Positions 31,657 through 41,052 are shown, counted from the first letter of the stretch. The stretch is DNA of 64,000 nt from Mycobacterium sp. 1274761.0 (GCF_001668615.1 NZ_LZMC01000019.1:1-64000), one strand, 5' to 3'. Translations and numbers: made by a program. The notes: generated by a model from the sequence alone, not told the origin.

Positions 31657-32518
31657 CGGCCCTCCGCCTGCGCCACGCCCAGATTGCGGTAACCACTAGG
31701 GCCACGACGAGTAACCCGATCCACGGCCAGGCCCCGTGGTGGTGGACCCATCCCGCGATCGCGCCCTGCAGCCGACCGGCGGCTGCCACGACGGGATCGT
31801 CGGCGCTGCCGCCCAGATGGAACAGCCGGACTTCGTAGTAGCCGTAATAGGCGACATACAGGCCGACCAGGATCAGGACCACGCCGCCGATTCGGTTGGC
31901 GTACGGCATGATTCGCCGCATCCGCTCGATGAGCGCTGACCCGGCCAACGCGACGGCCACGGCCAGCGCTCCCACGACCAGCGCGAAGCCCGCCGTGTAC
32001 GCGAGATAGACCCACAACCTCGAGAGCGCGGTGGTCCCGCCCACCGCTGCACCCGTCACCGCGAGGAATGGGCCTACGGTGCACGACAGCGAAGCGATCG
32101 CATAGCCCACCCCATACCCGAACATCGATCCGAGCCTGCGGGTCGGGGCGCGGGAAGTGTTGCGGGACAGCCGGTTCGGCAGCAGAATCGAGAATTCGCG
32201 GCCTGCCAGCAACGCGATGCCGAGCACGACGAGCGCGACACCGACGACCACCGTCGCATACGGCGTGTACCGCTGCACGGTCGACGCCAGCGACACCGTC
32301 AGTAATCCGAACGCGCCGAACACGGCCAGAAACCCGAAAGACATTGCGACGGTTGCCGCGACGGCGCGACCGACGGCAACTGCCGCGTTGTCACGGGCGC
32401 CCGCGGCGCTCCCCCGCACCACCAGCGCGAGATACGCCGGGAGCATCGCAAAACCACACGGGTTCAGCGCGGCCACCAGCCCAGCCGCGAAGGCAAGCCC
32501 GATCAGATCCCGGTGCAC
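31604..32518 (-). CDS. CcdA-family membrane thiol-reductant transporter
   Basis: A 304-residue protein with six to eight membrane spans and the two conserved cysteines of CcdA/DsbD: L-N-P-C-G-F in the first span and S-L-S-C-T-V-G-P-F in the fourth. It moves reducing equivalents from cytosolic thioredoxin across the membrane to an outer partner, here most likely the MPT53-like protein encoded 12 bases upstream. GTG start at 32518; no obvious ribosome site, so coupling to the upstream gene is likely. Confidence 0.88.
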   Translation of the reverse strand: MHRDLIGLAFAAGLVAALNPCGFAMLPAYLALVVRGSAAGARDNAAVAVGRAVAATVAMSFGFLAVFGAFGLLTVSLASTVQRYTPYATVVVGVALVVLGIALLAGREFSILLPNRLSRNTSRAPTRRLGSMFGYGVGYAIASLSCTVGPFLAVTGAAVGGTTALSRLWVYLAYTAGFALVVGALAVAVALAGSALIERMRRIMPYANRIGGVVLILVGLYVAYYGYYEVRLFHLGGSADDPVVAAAGRLQGAIAGWVHHHGAWPWIGLLVVALVVTAIWAWRRRRAATARQSRGDLATAGGEP

Positions 32519-32530
32519 TCGGCGGGCGGA

Positions 32531-33037
32531 CTAGGTGGACAGCGCCGAGACCCGCTCCTGCAGTTCCTGCTGGGGCATCGCCGACGTCGGGTTGTTCACG
32601 AATGTCGACGTGCCGTCCGCGCGGTAGAACACGTATGCCGGCTGCCACGGCACGTTGTAGCGCGCCCAAATGGCGCCGTCGGCGTCGTTGAGGTTGGTGA
32701 AATTGAGGTTGTACTTCGACACGAACCCCTGCATGGCCGCGACGTCCGAGTGTGCGGCCACCCCGACGAACGTCACCTTCGGATTGGCGGCGGCCGCGCT
32801 GCTCACCGAGGGGGCCTCGGCGTTGCAGAACGGGCACCACGGCGTCCAGAACCACAACACGGCAGGCTTGCCCTGCAACGACGACCCGTTGAACGACGCC
32901 CCGCTCAACGTGGTGCCGGTGAAATCGAGACGGTCGTCGGCCAGCGCCGCCGGTGGGCCGCTCAGCGCAAGGGCGACTGTCGCCGCAGCCACGGCGATGG
33001 CCAGCGATCTGATCACACGGGGTAAACGACAGATCAT
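32531..33037 (-). CDS. Secreted thioredoxin-like protein, MPT53/DsbE type
   Basis: A 168-residue exported thioredoxin-fold protein. The signal peptide spans about the first 35 residues (ends A-A-L-A-D-D) and the active site is WCPFC. Mycobacterial MPT53 acts as an extracytoplasmic thiol oxidase. The ATG at 33037 follows GGGAGGAG. It is the first gene of a pair with ccdA, an arrangement I recall for mpt53 in M. tuberculosis. Confidence 0.87.
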   Translation of the reverse strand: MICRLPRVIRSLAIAVAAATVALALSGPPAALADDRLDFTGTTLSGASFNGSSLQGKPAVLWFWTPWCPFCNAEAPSVSSAAAANPKVTFVGVAAHSDVAAMQGFVSKYNLNFTNLNDADGAIWARYNVPWQPAYVFYRADGTSTFVNNPTSAMPQQELQERVSALST

Positions 33038-33146
33038 GACGCTCCTCCCTGGGCCCGGTCTGCGCCGGACATACGTATGGTTTGACACTAGGTAGTACGG
33101 ATGCGTTCGGTCTGCGGTTCAGCCCGATCCCATACAGGAGGACGAC

Positions 33147-33605
33147 ATGCAGGCATCGGTGACGGTTCCCATGGCAGCACCGGCGGACGAGATCTGGAAC
33201 ATCGTTGCCGATGTCCGCAACACCGGGAAGTTCTCGCCGGAGGTCATCGAGGCCGAATGGCTGGACGGTGTGACCGGTCCCGCGTTGGGAGCACGGTTTC
33301 GTGGACACGTGCGGCGCAACGAGATCGGTCCCGTCTACTGGACAACGTGCCGGGTCACCGCATGTGAACCGGGCCGGGAATTCGGCTTCGAGGTCCTCGT
33401 CGGCGAGCGGCCCGTCAACAACTGGCACTACCTGTTCACGCCCACCCAAAACGGCACCGACGTCACCGAGTCGTTCCGGATGAACGACAGCCTCTTCACC
33501 AAGCTGTTCGCGGTGCTCGGTGGCCAGCTTCGCACCCGTCGCAACAAGCGCGATATGCGCAAGACGCTGGAACGGATCAAGGCCGCTGTCGAGTCATCCA
33601 CGTAG
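33147..33605 (+). CDS. SRPBCC-family protein
   Basis: A 152-residue START/SRPBCC-like protein beginning MQASVTVPMAAPADEIWNIV, the usual polyketide-cyclase/lipid-binding pattern. The ligand is unknown. The ribosome site AGGAGG is close before the ATG. It stands alone, divergent from the MPT53-like gene. Confidence 0.82.
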   Translation: MQASVTVPMAAPADEIWNIVADVRNTGKFSPEVIEAEWLDGVTGPALGARFRGHVRRNEIGPVYWTTCRVTACEPGREFGFEVLVGERPVNNWHYLFTPTQNGTDVTESFRMNDSLFTKLFAVLGGQLRTRRNKRDMRKTLERIKAAVESST

Positions 33606-33615
33606 CCGGCAACCG

Positions 33616-33640
33616 GCCGCCCTGCGTGGCGCAGGGCGGC
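33616..33640. terminator. Perfect 11-base hairpin between convergent genes
   Basis: GCCGCCCTGCG and CGCAGGGCGGC pair fully around a TGG loop, 10 bases past the SRPBCC gene and before the end of the convergent exported protein gene. It is the strongest terminator-like stem in the window; there is no T-tract. Confidence 0.65.
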
Positions 33641-33664
33641 AGTCGTCGCATCGCATTCGACTGA

Positions 33665-34075
33665 TCAGGTCACGCCGATCCCGATGATCGGGATCCACAG
33701 ACCGAACAGCCAGATGCCCCACTGGTGGAACCCGATATTCCATTCCGGCGTGACGTCGTAGCCCCAGTAGTTGAACGGCCGCGGTGGACCACCTGGCCAG
33801 TGATAGGCCGGCGGCGGACCCCAGCCCCATGGCGGCGAACCCTTGCGGTCGTCCCACCAGTCGTGCCGGTTGTTGGCCCACCAGGGGCCCTTGTCCCAGT
33901 CGCCGCGGCCGGCGTGCTCGAAGTCGTTCCAGCCGCGGTTCTCACAGAACGGGAAGCACGGCTGGTCGAAATCGTGTCCTGGTTTGGCGGTTGCCACGCC
34001 CGTTCCCAGCCCGGCGGCCCCGAAACCGAGCGCTGCCACCACCATCGCGTTGACCAGTGACTTGGTGAGTTTCAT
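33665..34075 (-). CDS. Exported tryptophan/proline/glycine-rich protein
   Basis: A 136-residue protein with a clear signal peptide (MKLTKSLVNAMVVAALG, cleavage near A-T-A-K). The mature part is remarkably rich in W, P, G, H and D, with segments such as PWWANNRHDWWDD and WGWGPPPAYHWPGG, then a hydrophobic C-terminus. Such proteins are found in mycobacteria without known function. The ATG at 34075 follows GAGGAG. Two cysteines (C-F-P-F-C) near the mature N-terminus could form a disulfide or bind metal. Confidence 0.72.
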   Translation of the reverse strand: MKLTKSLVNAMVVAALGFGAAGLGTGVATAKPGHDFDQPCFPFCENRGWNDFEHAGRGDWDKGPWWANNRHDWWDDRKGSPPWGWGPPPAYHWPGGPPRPFNYWGYDVTPEWNIGFHQWGIWLFGLWIPIIGIGVT

Positions 34076-34239
34076 CCTCAACTCCTCGCTGGGGTGACGC
34101 TGGCGCCGAATCGTTCCCACCTCATCGACGCCGGAGCGACACTGTTCATTCCCGTGCTTGCAGGACGCGCGTCGAGCGCAAGCCCTGACCCCAATCTCGT
34201 TATCGAGGAGAACTAACTGATCGTTACTTTCACCGACGC

Positions 34240-35202
34240 CTACAACGCGCGAAGCCGGCGGATGCGGTCGACCAAGGCGCGTCGGGACACATCAGCCCCA
34301 CGCGCCACCGTCTCGAAGATGTGCGGGCAGCCCGGATGGACATGCAGCTCGGTGGGCACCCCCGCATCTGCGAGCCGGCGGGCGTAGGCGATGTCCTCAT
34401 CACGGAAGAGGTCGAGGTCGCCGACGTCGATATAGGTGTCGGGCAACCCTTCGAGGTCGGAGGCGCGGGCCGGCGCGGCGTACGGCGAGACGCCCTCGCA
34501 GCCGGCCTGATCGCCCAGCAGTGCGCCCCAGGCGGTCAGATTGTCGTCGTAGGTCCAGGTGAGAAACGGCAGCAACAGCGGGTCGGGCACCGCCGGACGG
34601 TCGTCGAGCATCGGATAGATCAGCAGTTGCTGCGCGACCGCTGGCCCGCCGCGGTCGCGCGCCATCAGACAGATCGCGGCGGCCAACCCGCCGCCGGCGC
34701 TGTCGCCCATCACTGCCAGCCGGGTGGGATCGACGCCCAAGGCGGCAGCCTGCTCGGCCAGCCACGTCAGCGCCGCATAGCAGTCCTCGGCCGGGGTGGG
34801 GTGCGGGTGCTCGGGTGCGATGCGGTAATCGATGACAAGCATCGGCACGCCGGACGCCGCGACATAATCGCGCACGACGAGATCGGTTATCCCGCCGACG
34901 TGTTCGAGACCGAAGATCATCCCGCCGCCGTGGATGTACAGCGCGGCGCTTCCGGGTTGATCCGCTGTTGTGCGTCGGTACCACGTCGCAGGTCGCGCCG
35001 TGCCGTCACCCGCGGGTACCGAGAACGTTTGGGTGGCCACCCCGCCGGGCAGGGATGTCTTGGCCGCGACGAGATCCAGCATCCGATGGCCGCTCCTACG
35101 CCGGCCCTCGACATCGCCGACCGGCGAAACTTCCGTCTTTCCGAGAGCTTGCAGCACCGCCGTCAGCTCGGTGTAGACCGCAGGGTCGAGACGCAACGCC
35201 AT
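34240..35202 (-). CDS. Alpha/beta hydrolase, hormone-sensitive-lipase family
   Basis: A 320-residue esterase. The oxyanion motif HGGG, the nucleophile elbow GDSAGG, an acid residue in G-D-L-D-L-F-R-D and a histidine in C-P-H-I-F-E form the HSL-family set. It hydrolyses carboxylic esters; the natural substrate is unknown. No signal peptide. Confidence 0.87.
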   Translation of the reverse strand: MALRLDPAVYTELTAVLQALGKTEVSPVGDVEGRRRSGHRMLDLVAAKTSLPGGVATQTFSVPAGDGTARPATWYRRTTADQPGSAALYIHGGGMIFGLEHVGGITDLVVRDYVAASGVPMLVIDYRIAPEHPHPTPAEDCYAALTWLAEQAAALGVDPTRLAVMGDSAGGGLAAAICLMARDRGGPAVAQQLLIYPMLDDRPAVPDPLLLPFLTWTYDDNLTAWGALLGDQAGCEGVSPYAAPARASDLEGLPDTYIDVGDLDLFRDEDIAYARRLADAGVPTELHVHPGCPHIFETVARGADVSRRALVDRIRRLRAL

Positions 35203-35308
35203 GCAGTGACAGTATCGGGCGGCGCCGCAATCGAATTCACCCCACGTGACGAACGCGATTTGGTAGAACGAGTTCGGCGTTTGCGCTGCGAGCCGAAGGA
35301 GTCGGGCG

Positions 35309-35812
35309 ATGGGTCAATGGTCACGCGCGGAGCTCGAGAAAGCCTTTCACGACTACGAGAAGGCCGTCGTCGAGATTGCCGAGTCATGGGACTGGGCGCG
35401 CTATGCCGACCAATTCACCGAGGACGCCTGTTATATCGAGCACGGGATGGGCAATCGCAGCGGGCGAGAGGAGATCCGCGAGTGGATCTCCTCGACGATG
35501 AACATGTTCCCCGGCAGCGAGATGCCGTTCTTTCCCTGCGAGTGGTATGCGATTGACGAGGAACTGGGCTGGGTCATCGCCAGGATCCCGAACCGGATGA
35601 GAGACCCCGGCGACGGCAGCATCTATGAGTCGCCCGTCATAACCGTTCTCAAATACGCGGGCGACGGCAAATGGAGTTATGAAGAGGACGCTTACAACCC
35701 GATGAACTTCATGGTGATGGTGCAGGAGTACGTCAAGCGAAGCCACGAGCTCGGCACGCTGTCTGACGACGGCCGCACCTTCGCCAACAACATGGGCTGG
35801 CAACTGGACTGA
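35309..35812 (+). CDS. SnoaL-like / NTF2-fold protein
   Basis: A 167-residue protein of the SnoaL-like cone fold, seen from the N-terminal helix (A-F-H-D-Y-E-K-A), the F-T-E-D-A-C-Y-I-E-H-G strand and the G-R-E-E-I-R-E-W helix. The family contains cyclases, isomerases and binding proteins. The neighbours (a monooxygenase and CYP124) suggest lipid or steroid-like chemistry, which is inference. A GAAGGAG ribosome site precedes the ATG. Confidence 0.75.
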   Translation: MGQWSRAELEKAFHDYEKAVVEIAESWDWARYADQFTEDACYIEHGMGNRSGREEIREWISSTMNMFPGSEMPFFPCEWYAIDEELGWVIARIPNRMRDPGDGSIYESPVITVLKYAGDGKWSYEEDAYNPMNFMVMVQEYVKRSHELGTLSDDGRTFANNMGWQLD

Positions 35813-35827
35813 TCTTCGCGAAACGGT

Positions 35828-37753
35828 TCAGCCGAAGACGAAGTCGGCGGGGTCCGGCGTGCGGGTCCAGCCCCAGTAGTCGACGAGACGCCACGGGCTC
35901 AGCGTGTGCACCTCGCCGTGCGAGTTCTTGAAATAGGAGTGCTTGATCGACGGCTGTGACCACACCAGCGTGCGCATCTCGGCCTGACTGCGTTCATGCC
36001 AGTCCTCGGTCTTCTCGGCTGTCGGCTCCATGGTGGTGTGCCCGCCGCGGATCAGCATTTCCAAACACTGTGTGATGTAACGCATCTGGCACTCGGAGTG
36101 AAAAATCAGGCTGCCGCCGCTGGCCAGCCAGGTGCCAGGGCCGTTCATGCAGAAAAAGTTCGGGTAGCCCGGAATCGTGATACCCAGATACGCCGACGGC
36201 CGCTCGCCCCAGCGCTCGGCGAGCAATTCTGCGTTGCGGCCGCGAATGGTCATGGGCCACAACAGCTTTGTGTGCTCGAATCCGGTGGCATACACGATGA
36301 CGTCGGCCGGATACCGGGTCCCGTCGCGGGTGACGATCGCGTCGGACTCGATGTGGTCGATGCCGGTCCGAACCAGTTCCACGTTGTCACGGGTCAGCGT
36401 CTGCAGCCAACTCCCGTTGTCCTGCAACGTGCGCTTGCCGGTCGGCGGATAGTCGGGCACCACCTTGGCGCGCAAGTCGGGGTCGTCGCCGACCTTGCTG
36501 GTGATCCACTCGGTGAACATGATCCGCGCGGCGTCGCTGACCTCGTTGACGGCTCTCTGCTGATCTGGGTAGTCCGGGTCGACGCGGGCCACGTCGAACC
36601 CCTTGTCACACCACGGCCAGAACAACAGGAAGCGGTACCAGCGGCCGTAGAACGGCAAGTGCCGCAACGCCCATTGCACGCCGGGGCCCACTTCGTCGTG
36701 GTAACCCAAGTTCGGGAACATCCACTGCGCGGTGCGCTGGAACACGGTGAGCGCTTCGACGTCCGGTGCGATGGTGGGCGCGATCTGGAAGCCGCTGGCC
36801 CCCGCGCCGATCATCGCGACACGCTTGCCGCGGAGGTCCACCGAGTGGTCCCACGCGCTGGAATGGAACGACGGCCCAGCGAAGTCCTGCTGGCCCTCGA
36901 TGGTCGGGATGTGGGCCCGGTCGAGTTGGCCCACAGCGGTGATCACCGCCCGCGCCGACAACTCGGTCGTCGTCCCGTTACGGTCGCGGGCCCGCACCGT
37001 CCACGTGGCGGTCTCGTCATCCCACAGCACCTCCGTCACCTCGGTTTCCCACCGCACGTGCGGGCGGATGCCGTGCTTGTCCATCACGCGTTCGAAATAG
37101 GCCTGGAGTTCGGGTTGTTCGGCGAAGAAGTGCGTCCACTGATCGGTGGGTTCGAAGCTGTAGCAGTAGAAGTGATTCGGCACGTCGACCCGCGCACCGG
37201 GGTACGTGTTCTGGTACCAGGTACCACCGACGCCGGCGTTCTTCTCGATGATGGTGAACGGGATCCCGCTCTCCTTCAGGCGAATTCCGGCCAGCAGGCC
37301 GGACTCGCCGCAGCCGATGACGACGACGGGGAACTCGTTTCGCGCCGCCGTCGCCAGCGGCGGCCGGGCCCTGGCGTCTCGGCCGTCGAGCTCCATCTCC
37401 TCGAGCAGCATCGGCACGTATTCCTCGGGGACGGGCTCACACACCAGCCACTGCATCATCTCGTGCAATAGTTCGGGGCTGACGGGTTCCGGGTCGGGGC
37501 AGCCGCGGTCGCGGTAGTCGGCGATGACCTCCAGCGCGATCTTGCGTACGGCGGCCTTGTCCTCCTCGGACATGAACCCCTGCACCTCGTTGAGGAAGAT
37601 TCCGGCGGGACGCAGGTCGCCGCGGATCAACTCGGCGTCACCGGACATGTGCACCAGAGACAGCATCAGGGTCGGGATGCTGACGTCGAGCAGCGCCTCG
37701 GCGATCTGCTCGTCGGTGGTCGTAAACGGTTGGCCGGCATGTGGGTTGCGCAC
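35828..37753 (-). CDS. Baeyer-Villiger-type flavin monooxygenase
   Basis: About 641 residues. The FAD site is IGCGESG near residue 147, the NADPH site is IGAGASG, and between them lies F-A-G-P-S-F-H-S-S-A-W-D, which fits the Baeyer-Villiger fingerprint FxGxxxHxxxW[PD]. The 140-residue N-terminal extension is like that of the 4-hydroxyacetophenone monooxygenase type. It would insert oxygen next to a ketone. I place the start at GTG 37753, since the open frame otherwise runs into the divergent P450 gene. That leaves 75 bases for shared promoters. Confidence 0.85.
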   Translation of the reverse strand: MRNPHAGQPFTTTDEQIAEALLDVSIPTLMLSLVHMSGDAELIRGDLRPAGIFLNEVQGFMSEEDKAAVRKIALEVIADYRDRGCPDPEPVSPELLHEMMQWLVCEPVPEEYVPMLLEEMELDGRDARARPPLATAARNEFPVVVIGCGESGLLAGIRLKESGIPFTIIEKNAGVGGTWYQNTYPGARVDVPNHFYCYSFEPTDQWTHFFAEQPELQAYFERVMDKHGIRPHVRWETEVTEVLWDDETATWTVRARDRNGTTTELSARAVITAVGQLDRAHIPTIEGQQDFAGPSFHSSAWDHSVDLRGKRVAMIGAGASGFQIAPTIAPDVEALTVFQRTAQWMFPNLGYHDEVGPGVQWALRHLPFYGRWYRFLLFWPWCDKGFDVARVDPDYPDQQRAVNEVSDAARIMFTEWITSKVGDDPDLRAKVVPDYPPTGKRTLQDNGSWLQTLTRDNVELVRTGIDHIESDAIVTRDGTRYPADVIVYATGFEHTKLLWPMTIRGRNAELLAERWGERPSAYLGITIPGYPNFFCMNGPGTWLASGGSLIFHSECQMRYITQCLEMLIRGGHTTMEPTAEKTEDWHERSQAEMRTLVWSQPSIKHSYFKNSHGEVHTLSPWRLVDYWGWTRTPDPADFVFG

Positions 37754-37828
37754 GAGGAAAGTGCTACCACGGCCGTCTTCGTGTGCGCAGGCGATTGTCG
37801 AGACGACCGGCGGTCGTAGACTTCCCGT

Positions 37829-39109
37829 GTGGGCATCGCGACCAGGCTGAACGGGACTCCCCCTCCCGATGTGCCGCTGGCCGACATCGACCTCAGCTCC
37901 TGGGATTTCTGGGGCCTGGACGACGATATCCGCGACGGCACGTTCGCGACGCTGCGGCGCGAGGCACCGGCGACCTACCACGAGTCGTTCGTCGGCGGCA
38001 ATTTCACGCCCAGCGCCGGTCACTGGGCCGTAACCCGCCACGACGACGTCTTCTACGCCAGCAGGCACCCGGAAATCTTCAGCTCGGCCGCCGGCATCAC
38101 GATCGGCGACCAGAACCCCGAGCTGGCCGAGTACTTCGGCTCGATGATCGCGATGGACGACCCGCGCCACACCCGGCTGCGCAACATCGTCCGCAGTGCG
38201 TTCACCCCCCGCGTGCTCGCGCTCATCGAGGATTCGGTGCGGGACCGGGCCCGGCGGCTGATTTCAGAGATGATCGACGCTCATCCCGACGGGAAAGGCG
38301 AGATCGTCGCCGACCTCGCCGGTCCCCTGCCGCTGCAGATCATCTGCGACATGATGGGCATCCCTGAGGAGGACCACGAGCGGGTCTTCCATTGGACCAA
38401 CGTCATCCTTGGCTTCGGCGATCCCGACATCGCAACCGACTTCAAAGAGTTCTTCGAGGTGGCCGTCGACATCGGGGCGTATGCCACGGCGCTGGCCGAG
38501 GACCGGCGATCATCACCCGGCGACGATCTGACCACCAGCCTGGTGCAGGCCGAACTCGACGGTGAACGGCTCACCTCCGCCGAGGTGGCCTCGTTTTTCA
38601 TCCTGCTGGTTGTCGCCGGCAACGAGACCACCCGCAACGCCATCAGCCACGGGGTGCTGGCGCTCAGCCGCTACCCGGAGCAGCGCGACGAGTGGTGGAG
38701 CAATTACGACGAGGTGGCGCCGACAGCGGTCGAGGAAATTGTGCGGTGGGCCTCGCCGGTGGCCTACATGCGCCGCACCACCACCCGCGACGTCGAGTTG
38801 GGCGGTGTGACGATGGCGGCCGGCGACAAGGTCACGCTGTGGTACGGGTCAGCCAACCGCGATGAATCGAAGTTCGCCGATCCGTGGCGCTTCGACGTGC
38901 GTCGCCATCCGAACCCGCACGTCGGGTTCGGCGGCGGCGGGGCCCACTTCTGTCTCGGCGCGAACCTGGCGCGGCGGGAGATCACCGTCGCATTCTCAGA
39001 ACTGCACCGCAGGCTGCCCGACCTCACAGCGACCGAGGAACCCGACCGGCTGCAGTCGGCCTTCATCCACGGCATCAAACGGCTACCCGTCGCCTGGACA
39101 CCCCCCTAG
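37829..39109 (+). CDS. cyp124: Cytochrome P450, CYP124-type
   Basis: A 426-residue P450 very close in wording to mycobacterial CYP124 as I remember it: the N-terminus with N-G-T-P-P-P, A-S-R-H-P-E-I-F-S-S, E-L-A-E-Y-F-G-S-M-I, then F-H-W-T-N-V-I-L-G-F-G-D-P-D. The I-helix is AGNETTRN, the ExxR motif is E-E-I-V-R, and the heme loop is GFGGGGAHFCLG with the cysteine ligand. CYP124 hydroxylates the terminal carbon of methyl-branched lipids, including cholesterol side chains and phytanic acid. It is divergent from the Baeyer-Villiger enzyme. Its TAG stop shares CTAG with the stop of the convergent HAD gene. Confidence 0.87.
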   Translation: MGIATRLNGTPPPDVPLADIDLSSWDFWGLDDDIRDGTFATLRREAPATYHESFVGGNFTPSAGHWAVTRHDDVFYASRHPEIFSSAAGITIGDQNPELAEYFGSMIAMDDPRHTRLRNIVRSAFTPRVLALIEDSVRDRARRLISEMIDAHPDGKGEIVADLAGPLPLQIICDMMGIPEEDHERVFHWTNVILGFGDPDIATDFKEFFEVAVDIGAYATALAEDRRSSPGDDLTTSLVQAELDGERLTSAEVASFFILLVVAGNETTRNAISHGVLALSRYPEQRDEWWSNYDEVAPTAVEEIVRWASPVAYMRRTTTRDVELGGVTMAAGDKVTLWYGSANRDESKFADPWRFDVRRHPNPHVGFGGGGAHFCLGANLARREITVAFSELHRRLPDLTATEEPDRLQSAFIHGIKRLPVAWTPP

Positions 39110-39777
39110 GCGGTCAACGCCGCGACGGAGGTGTCGTCCAGGTGGTCGGCCAGGTCCCCGGGATTCTCGAAAACCGCTTCGGCACCGGCCTTTTCGAGTT
39201 CGGCCGCGGATACGCCACCGCTGAGAAGCCCGATGGCGCGCACCCCGGCGCGGCCACAGGCGACGATGTCCCATACGGCGTCACCCACATACACCGCACG
39301 GTCGGCGTCCACGCCGGCACGGTCGAGTGCCACCTCGATGATGGTCGGCTCGGGCTTGGCGACATCGACGTCCTTCGACGACGTGGTGGCCGCCACCAGA
39401 TCGTCGCAGTCAAGGACGGGTAGCGACAGCGCAAGCTCCTCCTCACTTGACGAACTAGCCAGCACCACCTGAAGTCCGCGCGACCGAATCTGTTCCAGAA
39501 GTTCGCGTGCGCCGGGAAGACGTCGCAGCAAGGGGGCGGACTCCTTCAGATAACGCAGATGCCGATCCTTGACCCGCTTCTGGGCGTCCTCGTCGGCATC
39601 CCCCGACAGCGACTGCAAGAGCTGGGTGCCATCCATGCCGATACAGCGGTGAATCCGCCAGGCCTCCACAGGGATTCCTTCCTCGGCGAACGCTCGTGTC
39701 CAGGCGTGGACGTGCAGATAGTTGGAATCGACCAGGGTGCCGTCGATGTCGAACAGCATCGCGGGAGCATCAGACAC
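39106..39777 (-). CDS. HAD-superfamily phosphatase (phosphoglucomutase-like)
   Basis: A 223-residue HAD hydrolase with the nucleophile motif FDIDGTLVDS, motif II around A-S-S-S-S, the lysine in A-K-P-E-P and motif IV V-G-D-A-V-W-D. The helical cap lies between motifs I and II. Substrates of this group are small phosphorylated sugars or phosphoglycolate; which one cannot be told. Confidence 0.83.
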   Translation of the reverse strand: MSDAPAMLFDIDGTLVDSNYLHVHAWTRAFAEEGIPVEAWRIHRCIGMDGTQLLQSLSGDADEDAQKRVKDRHLRYLKESAPLLRRLPGARELLEQIRSRGLQVVLASSSSEEELALSLPVLDCDDLVAATTSSKDVDVAKPEPTIIEVALDRAGVDADRAVYVGDAVWDIVACGRAGVRAIGLLSGGVSAAELEKAGAEAVFENPGDLADHLDDTSVAALTA

Positions 39778-39828
39778 CGCTTCCGCATGCCCACGACAGA
39801 CGTCGGTTAAACGCCACCGGGCCGGCGC

Positions 39829-40935
39829 CTACCGCGCGCCGAACGCTCCGAGCATGCCCGCCGCTGCCCTGGCCCAGGTGAACTGCTCGGCGCGGCGCCG
39901 GGCGTTGCTGCGCCGCAGCGGCTCCGGCTTCTCGATGACCGACGACACCGCGCGGGCGATCGCGTGCGGATCGTTGTCGGCCGTCGCGCCGCTGTCGGTG
40001 GTGAGGATCTCGGCCAGCGCCGAGGTCCGCGACACGACCGCGGGTGTGCCGCAGGCAAGAGCTTCTAACGCGGCGAGGCCGAATGTTTCGTGCGGGCCGG
40101 GGGCCAGCGCCACATCGGCGGACGCCAGGATGGTCGCCACCGTGTCGCGACAGCCGACGTAGCCGGTGAAGTGCACCGGCAGCCGGGCGGCCTGACGCTC
40201 CAACCGCGCCCGCAACGGCCCCTCCCCGACGACGACCAGGCGGGCGTCGACCCCTGAATCGCGCAGCGCCGCAACGGTGTCGATGCTGCGGTGGGCGTGC
40301 TTTTCCACTGAAAGGCGTCCGCAGTGGACCAGCAGGGTCTGTTCGTGGCGGGCCCACCGTTGCCGCACCGCTCGAGAGTGGCGGCGCGGGTGGAACTGCT
40401 CGAGGTCGACGCCGAGTGGCACGGTGAGCACGTTCGGTGCATGGATGCGGTCGAACTCGGCTCGGGCGAACGCCGTGGTGCACACCACCGCGTCGTAGTC
40501 CGCGGCGGTTCTCCGGTTTGCGAAGTCGGCGATGCTGCGGGCCACACGGCGCGGAAGGATCTGTCCGACAAGGCGATCAAGCCGCTCGTGCGAGATCATC
40601 ACGGTGGCGACGTCGTGTCGCCTGCCCCACCGTCCGAGCGAGCGCAGGGTGAGCCGGTCGGACACCTCGATGGCGTCCGGGGCCAGGTGTTCGAGCAGGT
40701 GTGTCACCGGTCGCGGCAACACCGCGCGATATCCGCCGGTCAACGGAATCAGCCTGGCGGGCAGCGATATCCGCATGACGCCGGAGTGGAGGCCGACCCA
40801 TTCGCGATGCTGGCCCGGCACGATGAGAAACACCTCGTGGCCGGCGGCGCTATATTCCGCCCCGAGGCGGTCGACGGCCGTGCGCAGGCCGCCTGAACGG
40901 GGGCCGTAGAAGTTGGCGACCTGAACTACGCGCAT
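39829..40935 (-). CDS. mgtA: GT4 mannosyltransferase, MgtA type
   Basis: A 368-residue glycosyltransferase starting MRVVQVANFYGPRSGGLRT. The wording closely follows M. tuberculosis Rv0557 (MgtA, earlier called PimB), for example E-V-S-D-R-L-T-L-R-S-L-G-R-W-G, M-I-S-H-E-R-L-D-R and A-L-A-P-G-P-H-E-T-F-G-L-A-A. MgtA uses GDP-mannose to mannosylate glucuronosyl-diacylglycerol, making a lipoglycan anchor at the membrane. The donor-site motif E-x7-E is present (E-T-F-G-L-A-A-L-E). The inner ATG at 40935 is used because the family begins there. Confidence 0.87.
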   Translation of the reverse strand: MRVVQVANFYGPRSGGLRTAVDRLGAEYSAAGHEVFLIVPGQHREWVGLHSGVMRISLPARLIPLTGGYRAVLPRPVTHLLEHLAPDAIEVSDRLTLRSLGRWGRRHDVATVMISHERLDRLVGQILPRRVARSIADFANRRTAADYDAVVCTTAFARAEFDRIHAPNVLTVPLGVDLEQFHPRRHSRAVRQRWARHEQTLLVHCGRLSVEKHAHRSIDTVAALRDSGVDARLVVVGEGPLRARLERQAARLPVHFTGYVGCRDTVATILASADVALAPGPHETFGLAALEALACGTPAVVSRTSALAEILTTDSGATADNDPHAIARAVSSVIEKPEPLRRSNARRRAEQFTWARAAAGMLGAFGAR

Positions 40936-41052
40936 GCCTCGAATGAGAACCGGCACGTCTGTGCCATCAGCGACGCTCCCACGACTGGTGCCTTAACGGT
41001 CCGTGAACAACGCTGCGGTCACTGCTGGCGTGGTCAATCCGCGCGGCGTAGC

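Noticed and set aside
35996..37471. 491-codon + strand frame
   Set aside because: It lies wholly opposite the Baeyer-Villiger monooxygenase, which has all its cofactor motifs.
37754..38170. N-terminal extension of the monooxygenase frame into the P450 gene
   Set aside because: The CYP124 coding sequence on the other strand is certain there, so the monooxygenase must start later, near 37753.
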